A stretch of DNA of 64,000 nucleotides. Source: Poa pratensis (taxonomy: Eukaryota > Streptophyta > Magnoliopsida > Poales > Poaceae). Position 1 is the first letter of the stretch; each line of letters starts with the position of its first letter. Positions 42,498 through 55,767 of the stretch are shown here, piece by piece. Location of the stretch: positions 53,605,626 to 53,669,625 of the forward strand of contig CAMZMU010000059.1 of NCBI GenBank assembly GCA_947311845.1, written 5' to 3'. Under the pieces are notes generated by a model. It was not told the origin of the DNA and ran no database searches. It was given only the letters and a program-made list of their open reading frames with translations. Position numbers and translations under genes: made by a program.

Positions 42498-44076
42498 TGA
42501 TACGTCTCAAACGTATCTATAATTTCTGATGTTCCATGTTGATATTATACCAATCGTTACATGTTTTATATACACTTCATAGCATTTTTATACACTTTCT
42601 GGGACTAACCAACAAGATGCCAAAGTGCCAGTTCCTGTTTTCTGCTGTTTTTGTATTCCAGAAAAGCTAGTCTGGAAATATTCTCGGAATTGGACGAAAC
42701 TTGGACAGAACCTCCTATTTTTTCAACACGAAGACGAAGTCCAGAGGAGACACGGAGGGGAGCCACGTGGCACCCACACCATGGGGCCACGTGGGCCCAC
42801 CCCCAACCGCGCCGTGGGGTGGTGTGGGGCCCTCGTGGCTCCGCAGCCGCCGCCCTTTCGCCTATTTATTCCTCCCGACGCGAAAACCCTAAATACCCGA
42901 GCCATTATCCACGAAAAGTTCCAGAGACGCACCGCCATCAACCCTAGCTCGGGAGGGTTCATAAGCTCTTCCCGGCACCCTGCCGGAGAGGGGAATCATC
43001 ACCGGACGGCTCTACATCATCATGCCTTCCTCCGGAGTGATGCGTGAGTAGTTCATCCTTAGACTACGGGTTCATGGCAGTAGCTAGATGGTTGTCTCTC
43101 CACTTTATGCTATCATTTTTAGATCTTGTGAGCTGCCTATCATGATCAAGATCATCTTATTGTAATGCTACATGTTGTGTTTGCTGGGATCCGATGAATA
43201 TTGAATACTACGTCAAGTTGATTATCAATCTATCTTATATGTTATTTATGATCTTGCATGCTTTCCGTTACTAGTAGATGTTTTGGCCAAGTAGACGCTT
43301 GTAACTCCAAAAGTGAGTATTTATGCTAGATAGTGGGTTTATTCCTCCGGTAATCTGGGAGAGTGACAATAACTTCTAAGATTGTGGATGTGTTGTTGCC
43401 TCTAGGGATAAAATAACCGATGCTTAGCTTAAGGGTACGCCGTTAGGTCTAATGCATTTGTTTACTTTACGCACATTACTTAATGCAATTATCTGTTACT
43501 TGCAACTTAATACCAACGGGGAACTCGGTATGACAACCTGGCGGTGGATTATTAGTCATAGACTCCGTTGGATAACAGTCTATGTAATTTGTCTTAATGC
43601 CCACATGAATATCATAGTAATCATCATGTCATATATATGCATTGTTATGCGCTCAATATTTTGTCAATTACCCAGCTGTAATTTGTTCACCCAGCATGTT
43701 AGTTATCTGTTATGGAGAGACACCACTAGTGAACTGTGGACCCCGGTCCATTCTTTTACACTGATAATACAACCATCTGCAAACACTGTTCCTTTTCATT
43801 CTCTGCAATTTACTACTGTTTTCCACACCATACGTTTAATCATTTGTTTTTAGCAAGCCGATGAGATTGACAACCTCACTGTTTCGTTGGGGCAAACTAG
43901 TTTGATTGTGCTGTGTGCAGATTCCACGTCAGCGCGCCACTGACAACCTTCCGAAGTGATTTCTTGCTCCTACTGGTTCGATTAAACCTTGGTTTCATAC
44001 TGAGGGAAAACTGCTGCTACACTGCATCATACCTTCCTCTTGGGGTCTCCCAGCGAACGTGTGATCCACGCAATCA
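42498..44076 (+). repeat. 5' LTR
   Basis: TG...CA ended and 1579 bp long. It is colinear with the 3' LTR except at 42710-42830, which the 3' LTR has lost. Confidence 0.9.
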
Positions 44077-44474
44077 AGCATATTTTCTGGCGCCATTGCC
44101 GGGGAGCAGAAGCACTTCGGTTAAGCAATCTCCTTGCCTTCCTTCCACACGCCATATTTTCTGACGCCATATTGGGAAGCAAGAGGATTTCTGTAAGGGG
44201 AGTTTCACGCTTCCAATCTCTTTACTTTGTTATTGTCTTGCTTAGTTTATTTTTATTTAGTCTCGTTTGCTTTATTTATCAAAAACACAAAAAAATTAGT
44301 TACTTGCATATAGTTTATTTCGGTTTGTTATTATGTCTAGTTGTTTATTTGCTATCAATGGCTTATCTCTATGAAACTAGATCTTGTTGGAAAGGTGGGT
44401 CCACAGAGGATGAACGAAGATATTATATGAATTACCGCTTGTCACAAAAAGGGATGTACTTATGGAAAATCTTA

Positions 44475-45434
44475 AATCAACTAGAGGAATATGCTAGAAA
44501 TTAATGAATCTGATTGTTATAGGAAGTCTAAACATTTTTCTTTCCAATGTGCTTGTAATGATAATGAAACTTTAGCTTCTTATGTTAAAGGTTACTATAA
44601 TGGGTATGAGGTGGAAAGAATTGAAGAATTTATTGTTTTTAAGGGTGCCCTTGAAATTAGTTCTTATCTTGAGCATAAAATTGATGCCACTTATAAATCT
44701 GAAAGTTTTGGCATACTTAAATATTGTTATGATACCTACAAGGATAATAATTCTTATATTACTGAACATCTTAAGAGGATGTTTCCTCCAAAAGATGAAA
44801 CTTATGCCTTGCAGGAACCTGTGATCTCATTGGATGAAAAATAGGAGGAGAGTGAGAACAAAAGGAGGATCTACCTCTAAAGATAGTAACTCTTTAACTC
44901 TTACATTATATGATTACCCTCCATGCCTACCTAAGGAGGAAGAATGCATATTGTTGAATGTCATGATTCTATTGAAATATCTCCTTTTGATAAATTTGAA
45001 GTAGACAACTCCTTGACTCAAGAAAAGGAAATTGCAGAAAGTAAAAATGTGCTCCCTAATGTCTTATATGATAATGCTCTTGATGATGGTCCTATATTGC
45101 CTAATGATATTTGTTATACTACTATTGTCAAAAGTGGGTTTAATGACCCCACTGTTTTTAGCTTAATAAAAATTATGTGTTTGTAGATCATGAAAAGCAT
45201 GCTTTATGTGATAGTTATATTGTTGAGTTTGTTCATGATGCTACTGAAAGTTATTATGAGAGAGGAAAATATGGTTGTAAAAGTTTTCAAGTCGCTAAAA
45301 TACCTCTCTTTATGTTTAAAGTTTTGAAGTTTTATTTGTTTCATCTTTCTATGCTAGTTGCTTTATGCTTCAATAATTTATTTTGTTACAAGATTCCTTT
45401 GCATAGGAAGTGGGTTAGACTTAAATGTGTTTGA
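44475..45434 (+). pseudogene. Broken reading frame of the LTR element, unidentified product
   Basis: Consecutive frames (44491-44844, 44944-45186, 45177-45434) share AT-rich codon usage and look like one former coding sequence interrupted by stops and shifts. One part contains FQCACNDNETLASYVKGYY. It has no zinc knuckle or protease signature. By position it corresponds to gag, but I cannot assign a family. Confidence 0.35.
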
Positions 45435-48048
45435 TATTTGCCTCTTGATGCTCTCTTTGTTTTTCAACTCTTATTCTTATGAGAGCATCATTAAAATCTT
45501 CAAGCCTAGCTAAAAGGCATTAAAGAAAGCGCTTTTGGGAGGCAACCCATTATATTTTGTTTTCAGTTTTAGTCAAGGAGTTGTTTACTTCTGTAACAAT
45601 TCCTTTGTATCTTTATTTTATCGCATTGTTGTGCCAAGTATTGCCTCTAATAGGAAGATGATGCTAGATTTGGATTTCTGCGCAGGAACAGATTTCTGCT
45701 GTTCACCGTTTTAATTCTGTAAAATCACAAAAAATTATTTAAATCTGCAATTTTTGTGCGTGATCCTCAGATATGTACGCATCTTTCGTTAGTTTAAAGT
45801 TTTTCGATCTGAGCAACGTAAGTGCCTCGAAAAAATTCGTCTTTGCGGACTGTTCTGTTTAGACAGATTCTGTCTTTTATTTTTCGCATTCTCTCTTTTA
45901 CTAGTGTTGAGTGGAATTCTTTTTTAGGGTGAAGAGCTTCACATAACATCAGTGGCAGTAGCTAATGTTAAAAGTAACGGTCATGTTTGTGTCCTTATAG
46001 AACATGTGAGTTTTTGATTGTGCACTAACCCTCTAATGAGAATTACTTTGAGTTTGGTGTGGCGGAAGTTTTCAAGGGTCAAGAGAGAAGGATGATATAA
46101 TGTGATCAAGAAGAGTGAAGAGCTTAAGCTTGGGGATGCTCCCATGGATCACCCCAGCATATTTCAAGAAGACTCAAGCGTCTAAGCTTGGGGATGCCAA
46201 GGCATCCCCTTCTTCATCAGCAACTTATCAGGTCATCTCTAGTGAAACTATATTTTAATTCTTTCACATCATATGTGCTTTACTTGGAGCGTCTGTGTGC
46301 TTTTATTTTCAGTATTTTATTTTTCGTATGGTCAACTTGATTGGACCCCAGCATTCTTGATTGGGAGAGAGACACGCTCCGCTTTTTCATATGAATACTC
46401 CTATTCTTCACTTATACTTGTTGAGTATTCTTGTCTAGCTATTGCTATGCTTTTAGCTCCTGTTTTTCATGCATCTCTTATTCAGAGCTGTTAGTTCTTT
46501 TAAAGAAAGTACTCTCTTGCTTCACTTATAATTGTTTGGAGAGTTTATGTTGAAATAAATTGATTGGTGTTTGGTTGGAACAGAAAATGTTGCATGTGGT
46601 AGATGGTATAATGGAAAAAGCTTACATATTCTTGTAGATCATTGTATTGGATAATTTGATACTTGTCAATTGTTTTGAGTTATCAAGTAGTTCATGTTTA
46701 AGCTTTTGTATCATGTAGTTAAAACCTATTAATGAAAACTACCGTAAAGCTCGTTGAAATTTGGTTTGCATGTTTGGTATCTCTAAGGTCTAGATATTTT
46801 CTAGTAAAAGGGTTTGGTTAACAAGGAAGACAGTGTAGAGTCTTATAATGCTTGCAATATGTTTTCATATAAGCCTTTGTGTCGGTTGATATCCTGTGTT
46901 TGCTTCAAATAACCTTGCTAGCCTAAACTCTGTACTGAGAGGGAATGCTTCTCGTGCATCCAAAACCTTGAGCCAAAATCCATGCCATCTGTGTCCACCA
47001 TAACTACCTATATGTGGTATTTTCTTGCCATTCCAAGTAAATTTTTCATGTGCTACCTTTAAACTATTCAAACTTTATTACTCCTATTTTGTGTCAATGT
47101 TTACCAAGCTCATGAGGACGGGGTGGATGTCTTTATGTCAACTGTCAAACAGACTTTACCACCGGACTAGCGGCATATACATCCGCTTATCCATTAATTT
47201 TGCAAAAAGAGCTGGCAAATGGGGTGCCCAGTCCCAATTAATTACAACTTTAACCGCTTAATTCTCTTCACATTTTTGCCCTGATTTATCAGTCAAGCAA
47301 TGACAAACAGTGAAATATCTGCATGTGTAAACAAAAGAGAAAGAGGGATGATCTGCCTTGCTGGTAGAAATAACGTCCTTCATGGGAGCCGCTCTTAAAA
47401 GTCTGGTTGGCAGGGGTCATATTGTACTTTCCATTTTCTGATTCGTTGACAATTAACAAACACCTCTCAAAACTTATTTTTACTCTCTATATGATTTCAA
47501 AAACTTAAAAAGCTCTAGCACATGATTTAATCCCTGCTTCCCTCTGCGAAGGGCCTTTCTTTTACTTTTATGTTGAGTCAGTTTACCTACTTCTTTCTAT
47601 CTTAGAAGCAAACACTAGTGTCAACTTTGGTGCAACAATTTTTATATGCTCATATATTGCACTTATTATATGCTTTGTGTTGACAAATATCCATGAGATA
47701 TATATGTTGAAAGTTGAAAGCAATTGCTGAAACTTAAATCTTCCTTTGTGTTGGTTAAATACCTTTTACTTAGAATCTATTGCTTTATGAGTTAACTCTT
47801 ATGCAAAACTCTTTGATGCTTGTCTCGAAAGTACTATTCATGAAAAGTTTTTGCTTATATGATTCAGTTGTTTGCTCATTATCTACTTGCTAGCAAACTA
47901 TAGACCATTGACCTGGATCACTTCATTCATAACATGTGCTTTACATATTATTTGATCAAGATTATGATTGTAGCATGTCACCTCAGAAATTATTTTGTTT
48001 TTATCGTTTTACCTACTCGAGGACGAGTAGAACTAAGCTTGGGATGCT

Positions 48049-49566
48049 TGATACGTCTCAAACGTATCTATAATTTCTGATGTTCCATGTTGATATTATA
48101 CCAATTGTTACATGTTTTATATACACTTCATAGCATTTTTATGCATTTTCTGGGACTAACCTATTAACAAGATGCCACAGTGCCAGTTCCTGTTTTCTGC
48201 TGTTTTTGTATTCCAGAAAAGCTAGTCTGGAAATATTCTCGGAATTGGACGAAACTTGGATAGAAGATATTATACCAATTTCTGATATTCCATGTTGATA
48301 TTATACCAATTGTTACATGTTTTTGTGACCCTCGTGGCTCCGCAGCCGCCACCCTTTCGCCTATTTATTCCTCTCGACACGAAAATCCTAAATACCTGAT
48401 CCATTATCCGCGAAAAGTTTCAGAGACGCCGCCGCCATCAACGCTAGCTCGGGAGGGTTCAAAAGCTCTTTCCGGCACCCTGTCGGAGAGGGGAATCATC
48501 ACCGGAGGGCTCTACATCACCATGCCTGCCTCCGGAGTGATGCGTGAGTAGTTCATCCTTGACTACGGGTCCATGGCAGTAGCTAGATGGTTGTCTCTCC
48601 ACTTTATGCTATCATGTTTAGATCTTGTGAGCTGCCTATCATGATCAAGATCATCTTATTGTAATGCTACATGTTGTGTTTGCTGGGATCCGATGAATAT
48701 TGAATACTATGTCAAGTTGATTATCAATCTATCTTATATGTTATTTATGATCTTGCATGCTTTCCGTTACTAGTAGATGTTTTGGCCAAGTAGATGCTTG
48801 TAACTCCAAAGTGAGTATTTATGCTAGATAGTGGGTTTATTCTCCGGTAATCTGGGAGAGTGACAATAACTTCTAAGATTGTGGATGTGCTGTTGCCTCT
48901 AGGGATAAAATAACCGATGCTTAGCTTAAGGGTACGTCGTTAGGTCTAATGCATTTATTTACTTTACGCACATTACTTAATGCAATTATCCGTTGCTTGT
49001 AACTTAATACCAACGGGAACTGGTATGACAACCTGGCGGTGGATTATTAGTCATAGACTCTGTTGGATAACGGTCTATGTATTTTGTCGTAATGCCCACA
49101 TGAATATCATATAATCATCATGTCATATATATGCATTGTTAAGCGCTCAATATTTTGCAATTGCCCAGCTGTAATTTGTTCACCCAACATGTTAGTTATC
49201 TGTTATGAAGAACACCACTAGTGAACTGTGGACCCCGGTCCATTCTTTTACACTGATAATACAACCAACTGCAAACACTGTTCCTTTTCATCCTCTGCAA
49301 TTTACTACTGTTTCCACACCATACGTTTAATCCTTTGTTTTCAGCAAGCCGGTGAGATTGACAACCTCACTGTTTCGTTAGGGCAAAGTAGTTTGATTGT
49401 GTTGTGTGCAGATTCCACGTCAGCGCGCCACTGGCAACCTTCCGAAGTGATTTCTTGCTCCTATTGGTTCGATTAAACCTTGGTTTCATACTGAGGGAAA
49501 ACTGCTGCTACACTGCATCATACCTTCCTCTTGGGGTCCACAGCGAACGTGTGATCCACGTAATCA
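48049..49566 (+). repeat. 3' LTR with an internal rearrangement
   Basis: TG...CA ended. At 48264-48327 it carries about 60 bp copied from near its own start, in place of about 120 bp present in the 5' LTR. Confidence 0.9.
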
Positions 49567-49571
49567 GCTGC

Positions 49572-50660
49572 CACCACCCGTTGATCCATCATCGCACAGC
49601 CACACACGAACGAGCCTAATGGGACTTAGCCACGAAACTGGAACGATGCGCATGCAACATGTTGCCGAGTAACGCCTAGGGACCCCGACATCGACACTGA
49701 TCCTGTGACACCGAGTGTATGCCCATGTAGAGCCAACAGGCCAATCACATGTGACACGTTGAGCAAGGTCCAAACCCAAGCATCGAGCACACGCCTTCAT
49801 GGGCTATGTCAAGCACTAAACCACTGCACTAAGCTGGGGACGACCAATCAGCTGAGCATGCCGCTGGAAACCTCCATCTGAGGCGGAAATTTGCCGACCT
49901 TGCACTCCGTATAAACTGTGCTTCCGGCAGGAACTGGGAAGATTCGTCACGTCCCTGCCACTAGGAAACGGGAACCAAAAAGGTCCATCATCGCCGCAAA
50001 TATGAGATCAGAAGGCCTCTGGTGTGTTACCGCCGCCGCTGTCGCCGCAAAGGCCGACTGCCACGCTGACCCGGCGGCCATTGTGGCAATACCACCACTA
50101 AGAGAACCCAGAGCGACCCGGTGTCCAAGGTCCCCGTCTGGGCCACCACCAGAAGTACCACCACCGATGGCCGCCCCTACGAAACGCGAGCGAGAGCCGG
50201 ACTGGAAGGAGTAGCACGAGGGGCGGGCCGTCCTGCCGAGCAGCGCCACGACGACGAACACTAGACCACACATAGTATGTGACCTCCAAGCCACAGCGCG
50301 ATGAGTCGTTTTCCCGACCGACTTGGCAGTCGGTGATGCAGTGTCGTGGTGTGGTGTGTGACCAGATCTCCACCGCCCCGATCTCCGGCAGCGGTCTCCG
50401 GGAGCGGCGAGGAGAGGGAGGGAGGGACGGCTGGTGGCGATGGGGCGATTAGCCCCCCCCCCCCCTCGGTGGCATGGAGGAGGCGACGCGAGAGGAGGCC
50501 TATCTACCAACTCTCTGCTAAAAGAAAAGATGGATGGATAAATGGAACTAATAATCATCCTCAATGCTGAACATAGCGTCAAGAGTAGGTAGCTAAGAAA
50601 GGACCAAATTTGCATTACATTTGAGTCAATCTTTTGGACTTGGACTGAAACTGAGCGCTC
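49572..50660. other. Right part of the older repeat, no supported gene
   Basis: GC-rich frames on both strands (for example 49947-50663 minus) show no domain. A C-run of about 13 lies at 50453-50465. The region ends about 110 bp downstream of the BAHD gene. Confidence 0.4.
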
Positions 50661-50769
50661 CAACTTTATTTTTTCAAGTAACAGACATTTTTTATTCCAT
50701 GTGAACAGAGGACATAATAAAGGAGAACTAAATGATCGTCGTGTCCGTGAGTACTACTACTAGCTTTAG

Positions 50770-52143
50770 TCAATCAAAGGAGTGACTGGTCTGCTGGAAT
50801 GCCGTGACGTGGTCGTCCGCGACGGTCATGTAGACGTCGACGCCGCCCTTGGCCACGCACGAGGGCACGAAGACCATCAACCCCTCGACCGGCAAATCGG
50901 GCGGCTGGAACGCGGCGGGTGGCCCACCGCCGAAGTCAAGTTTGTGGAAGTTGAACCCCAGCCAGCTGTCCACCTCCAGGTTCGGGCAGCACATCGTGCC
51001 GGCTGTGGCCGTGAGGTCCTCCCCGTGCGCGTCAGCCACGGCGCCGAAGTCCACGAACGACCGGATGTACTCGCCGTCGATGCGTGCCACGGCGTCGCGA
51101 ATGGCGCCGACCACGCCGCCGTAGCTCCAGCTGAGGACGTCCCGGACCTGGAGCCTCGGGAACGCCCACAGCACCATGTTGCCGAAGAAGTCCATGGGCA
51201 TGGGAGGGTCGGCCCTGCCCCTGCAGTTCACGGCCACCCTCACCTGCGTGAACTCCTCGGGCGTGAGGCCGCGCGCCGCCGTGGTCTTCTTCCACAGGTG
51301 AGCGAGCAGGCACTGGAACGTGCTGCAGCGGGCGCCTACGCGGGCCTTGAGCTCGGCGACGAACTCGGCGGTGAAGCGCACCGTGATATTCTTGAAGTTG
51401 CGCAGTGGGGCGGCGGGATATTCTCCCTTGAACTCGGTGGTCCGGTGGTCGAACACCGGCGTGGGTACGCTCTGTGGCACGGCGGTGATCCCGCGGTCGA
51501 GGGAAGGGGACGGGGCGGTGAAGTCCCTGCCCTGGCGAACCGCGCTCGCCCAGGTGTTGAGGAAGGTGCTCATGGAGAGGCCGTCGTTGGCGTGGTGGTG
51601 CGAGGCAGGCCGATCGCCAGGCCGCCGCACCTGTACCGGTTTAGTTTGATCTGCAGCAGGGCCACGCCGACGTGCTCCTGCAGAATTGCAGATATATCAA
51701 GTTAACTGCATCCAGTAGCCTCGTGCAGACAAAGTGACAAACCGCTGGTAGGTAATTAGTATTACCTCCGGTAGCGGCCGCGCAGGGCACAGACCCTCGG
51801 TGTTGGTGATGACGCTGCCGTTGGCAAGAACGTTCGACAGGTCGACGGGGACGGCGGCCTCTACGACAAGCACGCCCTCGTTGTTGATGTGCAGGCAACG
51901 CCTGCCCCGGTGGTCGACGGCGAGGCGTCCTGCCAGGTGAGGGTACAGCGCGACGGCCCGGCGCAGGCCCTCCTTGAGCGCCTCGTTGGACGGAGTGGGC
52001 GCGGGGTACACGAGCATGCTGGGAATGAAGATGTCGAAGGTGGCGCGGTCGAAGATTGTCAGCGGGACCATCTCGCCGGCCAGAGGGTGCGGCGTGGAGT
52101 AGAGCGGCTTCAGCATCGTGCAGCTTCGGCTTGTCATCTTCAT
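50770..52143 (-). pseudogene. BAHD N-acyltransferase (agmatine/tyramine hydroxycinnamoyltransferase type), one-base frameshift
   Basis: Exon 1 is 52143-51766 (126 codons from MKMTSRSCTMLKPLYSTP), followed by an 88-bp intron (51765-51678, GTAATA...CTGCAG), and exon 2 is 51677-50770. The start aligns with agmatine coumaroyltransferase-type enzymes, which join hydroxycinnamoyl-CoA to an amine in the cytosol. HxxxD is present as SHHHANDG (about residues 154-158), and the structural motif is DFGGG instead of DFGWG, as in cereal agmatine acyltransferases. About 428 codons matches the family (about 430-440). One base is missing at 51605-51606, seven to nine bases before the HxxxD codons. The spliced frame therefore leaves the conserved frame there, and the downstream part is only readable in another frame. 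It is either a true null allele or a sequencing error. The amine donor is not predictable; the decarboxylase 12.6 kb away suggests tyramine or tryptamine. Confidence 0.85.
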
Positions 52144-53619
52144 TTCGAATTGGCCGTCGTGAACGCATCCATCTACATATAGAGCAGTAACGACCAAGGT
52201 AAAAAAAAAAACCCAACCAAACCAACCATCATATTTTTTTTTTAGAAAAGGGGGTGCGGATCCCCGGCCTAATATTGGTTAAACTTCTAAGCTTTGTTAT
52301 ATTTTGCGCAGCCATCATAATATTGGTAACTGATCGGGGTACAGTTGTTTTCACATTTATCTTGTGTTCCTTGCAACAACAAAACAATTAGTACTGTTTT
52401 ATTGATTAATATTTACTAGTACTACAGATTGAACATTTAGTGACTAGAACTATAGTGACGGGACAACTCCAGCCCGTCGTACATGGCAAGAATTTTTCTT
52501 CAGTTTGCTAAATTGTGCAAGACTTTTTCTTTAGCATGGGGTTCATATTTTGAAGGCAAGGTCTATTTTTTCTACATGGGTTTAGCTTCCTTTATTTGTA
52601 CTTGTGATCTCATTTTTTTTTGTAGATGTGGTTTTAGGTTTTACTTTTACATGACAGAAACTTAGTTTTTGTACGTGGTTAGTGGAAACTTATTATAAAC
52701 CAACTGTATTACTCCCTCCGTCCATCCGTATTCGTGCTAGATACATCCGTATTCGCGACACTTATTTCGGGAGTAGATCTTAACCATTACCTTTTTACAA
52801 ACGAAGACACCAAATGTCCAACTTTAAATTAATAAATCCCCAAACGGCCGAAATATATTACATGGTGTCAAGGTAATCAGCTTACAATAGAGGAACAAGG
52901 AACAAGCAAACCAAAAACTAAAAAAGGGTGCGTCGCTTGATCTTGCTCAGACTTTTCGACCATTGAGCCGAATCGAATGTACAATCTTTACGAGAACATA
53001 GGCGAATTGCGAAAGAGTTGTGCCCTTGAGAAAGATGCACATCATCAAAGCTCCATCCGTCTTGCTGCCAAAGAGGGACCGGTGCCCCCTTCATGATGGC
53101 TCGAATGGCGTCGTACCGTCAGCACATGGAGCTTCTCACCCAAGAGCCGGAATGGAAAGCATACGACAAGACCACCATACAACTTTGATAGGATCACTCC
53201 ACCGCAACCTAGGAGCACCACCAAATACCGCCACAAAAAGTGCACACAGACCAAAAAGAAGTAACAAAAGCTCCGAGATTGCGCATCCAAGAAGGGAGCG
53301 ATGTCGTAGTGCCGCAGCCGTCTGAACCTGCAACACCAGACCAAGGGTTTTCACCCAGTGCACTGAAGCAGAAAGGTATGGACCTAGGAAAACGCCTCCA
53401 AGGAGGGAAAGGGCGCACAAGACCTTCATCGTCGTAGGCATCGGCATCGCCTGGCACTAGAAATAGCATTCGCTCGAGCATCCGCTGCCATAGAGGTCGA
53501 GACAACTTCACTTGCAAGACAACCCAGATCTGGAAAGAGAAGATGTGGACGGCGCACCCAACCATGACCGCCTCCGACCACATCAACACCCTCGTAGTCG
53601 AGGTGACTCTCGAGCACCA
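52144..53619. other. BAHD upstream region with transposon remnants
   Basis: A T-run followed by AGAAAAGGGGGTGCGGATCC at 52231-52265 resembles the inverted 3' end of a LINE. CTCCCTCCGTCCATCCGTAT...TATTTCGGGAGTA at 52712-52777 is a short Stowaway-type remnant. From 52930 the sequence is unclassified GC-rich repeat. No further gene is seen. Confidence 0.45.
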
Positions 53620-54496
53620 CATGCAACAGTACCTACCGCCGAGCACTGCCACGTCCACGCTCGGGGCCGCCGCCCGAATTCCAGGATTTACCATCCTCAC
53701 CTGCCTGCATGTAGGCGACCACCCCAACTACCGGGCCATGAAACTCCTCCTAGTGCCCGTGGCCTCCTCGCCCGCTCGAAAGAGGCCAAGAAACCTGCAA
53801 GTAGAGACCTTGAAAAATCCGTAGTGCCCCAAAGTAGATTTGAATCTTGTGCATCTTGTGGGAGCCGACAGCCAGTGGACGGGCTAGCTGACCACCGCCG
53901 CACAGACCATCCTGAGCATGGGCTGCACCCCCGCACCCAAGTAGGCCGTGCAGCGGCGGAACTGAGGTCATCAAATATGGCCCTCTAGATCCGCATGAAG
54001 CTACAAGGGCCACCGCGGACCGAGCTTGGCAGCGACGATGTCCACGGCATCGCCTGACCTCAGCGTCCATGAAAACCATGCGAGCAAGCCGTGCATCACC
54101 ATGTCTACCGGTGGAGCTCCAAACAGTGGCCAACGTGAAGAGTGGAAAGTAGGGGTAGAGTGGAGGAAAGTGTGGCGGGACAACCCCGCCGCTACCGCAT
54201 GCGAGGCACTGACTCGAGACAAAGGGGGGCCTGGTTAATTTTAACGATGTGTTCAAATATGGAAACTTTTATGAAACTTTAAGTATATATAATTATAACG
54301 CCTACCACTTAGACCATGTCAGGTCTTGTAAAGCCAACAAAATAAAGAATTTAGACATACTTGATATTTGTATTAGTACCTAACTGCCAAGGTAGATGCA
54401 AGCACAGCTACTCGTGGCCAACGGCTCTCCACCCTAATTGATGAGTGAATGGAACTTACTTATGACTAGTTATAATAATGAATGGTATATAAGATT

Positions 54497-55290
54497 GTTG
54501 GGGAAGAATAATGTGACAGAAAAATACGCAGCGGAATCTATGTATAACTTCAACACCACTCATGCACTAACTCCAACGATCGTTGCTCAATTATGGAAGG
54601 AAACATATGCATAAACATATATAGAGATACTAGGTTCAACATGAAACTAGGACAAGTCATGGTTGCAAACGACAGTCAGATAGGACAAGTACTAGCTGAT
54701 TTCGGCAAGCAGGTAGGACAAGTTCTTTGTGCTCTCCGCCCAAAAGTGCAGCAGCAAGCATCAACAGGAAGACACCAAATTTTACGTGGAAAATCTCTCA
54801 ATTTGAAGGAAAAAACGACGCGCCGAAATCACCCAAACCTTCTTCCACTATTATCAAATGTGGAATACAACAAATTCTTCTCTAGAGAGCACTAAAGAAT
54901 CTCATACATCAAGATATCACAGATTTTGAATGCAACAACAAGATTTGGATCACAAGGTTTCGTGATTTAAACAATCTCACCAAAGATGGTGGAATCACAA
55001 CTTGAAGAAGGCAAGATAGTGGATCTGGACTTCACAACCTTGTGCGGAACACCCGGTGTTTGATCTCAGTCTCTTCCTTCAACTTCCTCTCTTTTCCTTT
55101 TCTCTTGGTTTCTTTCTTCTCCAATGGAGTCCAACCTAAGATTTTCCTCACTCCACCTAGTGGTGGCTAGATGGGAGGCTTAACATTCTCATTCCCTCAC
55201 GTGCAAAGTCCCAAAATGACTCTTGGTCATAACCCTTATGGGTTGTGGGCTCTACCTGTTTGGGCTATCTAAAAGGTTTTAAATGGTCTC
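54497..55290 (+). mobile_element. Probable Copia-like LTR sequence, complete only in copy B
   Basis: Starts TGTTGGGGAAGAATAATGTG, which resembles Copia LTR starts, and runs through ACGTGGAAAATCTCTCAATT-type leader sequence. Copy A keeps the first 230 bp or so (from about 28700) and then jumps to the common sequence after CTCC. The right border is uncertain. Confidence 0.4.
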
Positions 55291-55767
55291 CTCACATCCC
55301 ATATGAGGAGGATACCCATTAAAAATAAGATGTGCCCTTTGAGCCTTGTATGCACAATTTGAGCCGTGGCTGAAAATGGTCTGTATTAGAATTATAGGAG
55401 AAGTAGCAGTTTCTGTTCTGAGATGCATAAGCAGAGCAAATGTTAAGTTCATTGCAGAGGAAAAGCTTGCAACGAGAGAGATCTCCTAGGACGTATGGGA
55501 ATTTAAGGGTGGGCACGACTAATATTAACTCGGTTCTCGCACATCCCATTGGAATGCACCAGTATGAGGTGACATCATGTGTCATTAGGTCGTGATAAAG
55601 TAGCATGGCGTCTCAATCCATAGTGAGAAAGATATGAGATCATGGACTAATATCACACACTTTGAATTATTCAGCTGAGTTGTGTAGAGAAGACACTCCA
55701 GTAAGTGCTTGGGCGGGATACATTTTTCTCGACAAAGGGTGATAAGCACTGATGCACCATATATTTA

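Larger units (their letters stand above)
42498..49566 (+). mobile_element. LTR retrotransposon, non-autonomous, with GCTGC target duplication
   Basis: The 5' LTR is 42498-44076 (1579 bp) and the 3' LTR 48049-49566 (1518 bp). Both start TGATACGTCTCAAACG and end in AATCA, and GCTGC flanks the whole element (42493-42497 and 49567-49571). The primer-binding site TGGCGCCATTGCCGGGGA (44088-44105) is of the tRNA-Arg type known in Tat/Ogre-like Gypsy elements. The 4-kb interior has no protease, reverse transcriptase or integrase motif, so it depends on a helper. An AAGCTTGGGATGCT tract precedes the 3' LTR. Confidence 0.92.

Noticed and set aside
43452..43853. 133-codon frame with hydrophobic stretches
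   Set aside because: Lies wholly inside the 5' LTR and is broken in the 3' LTR.
50782..51705. 307-codon plus-strand frame across the BAHD gene
   Set aside because: Antisense of a GC-rich gene with no motif of its own.
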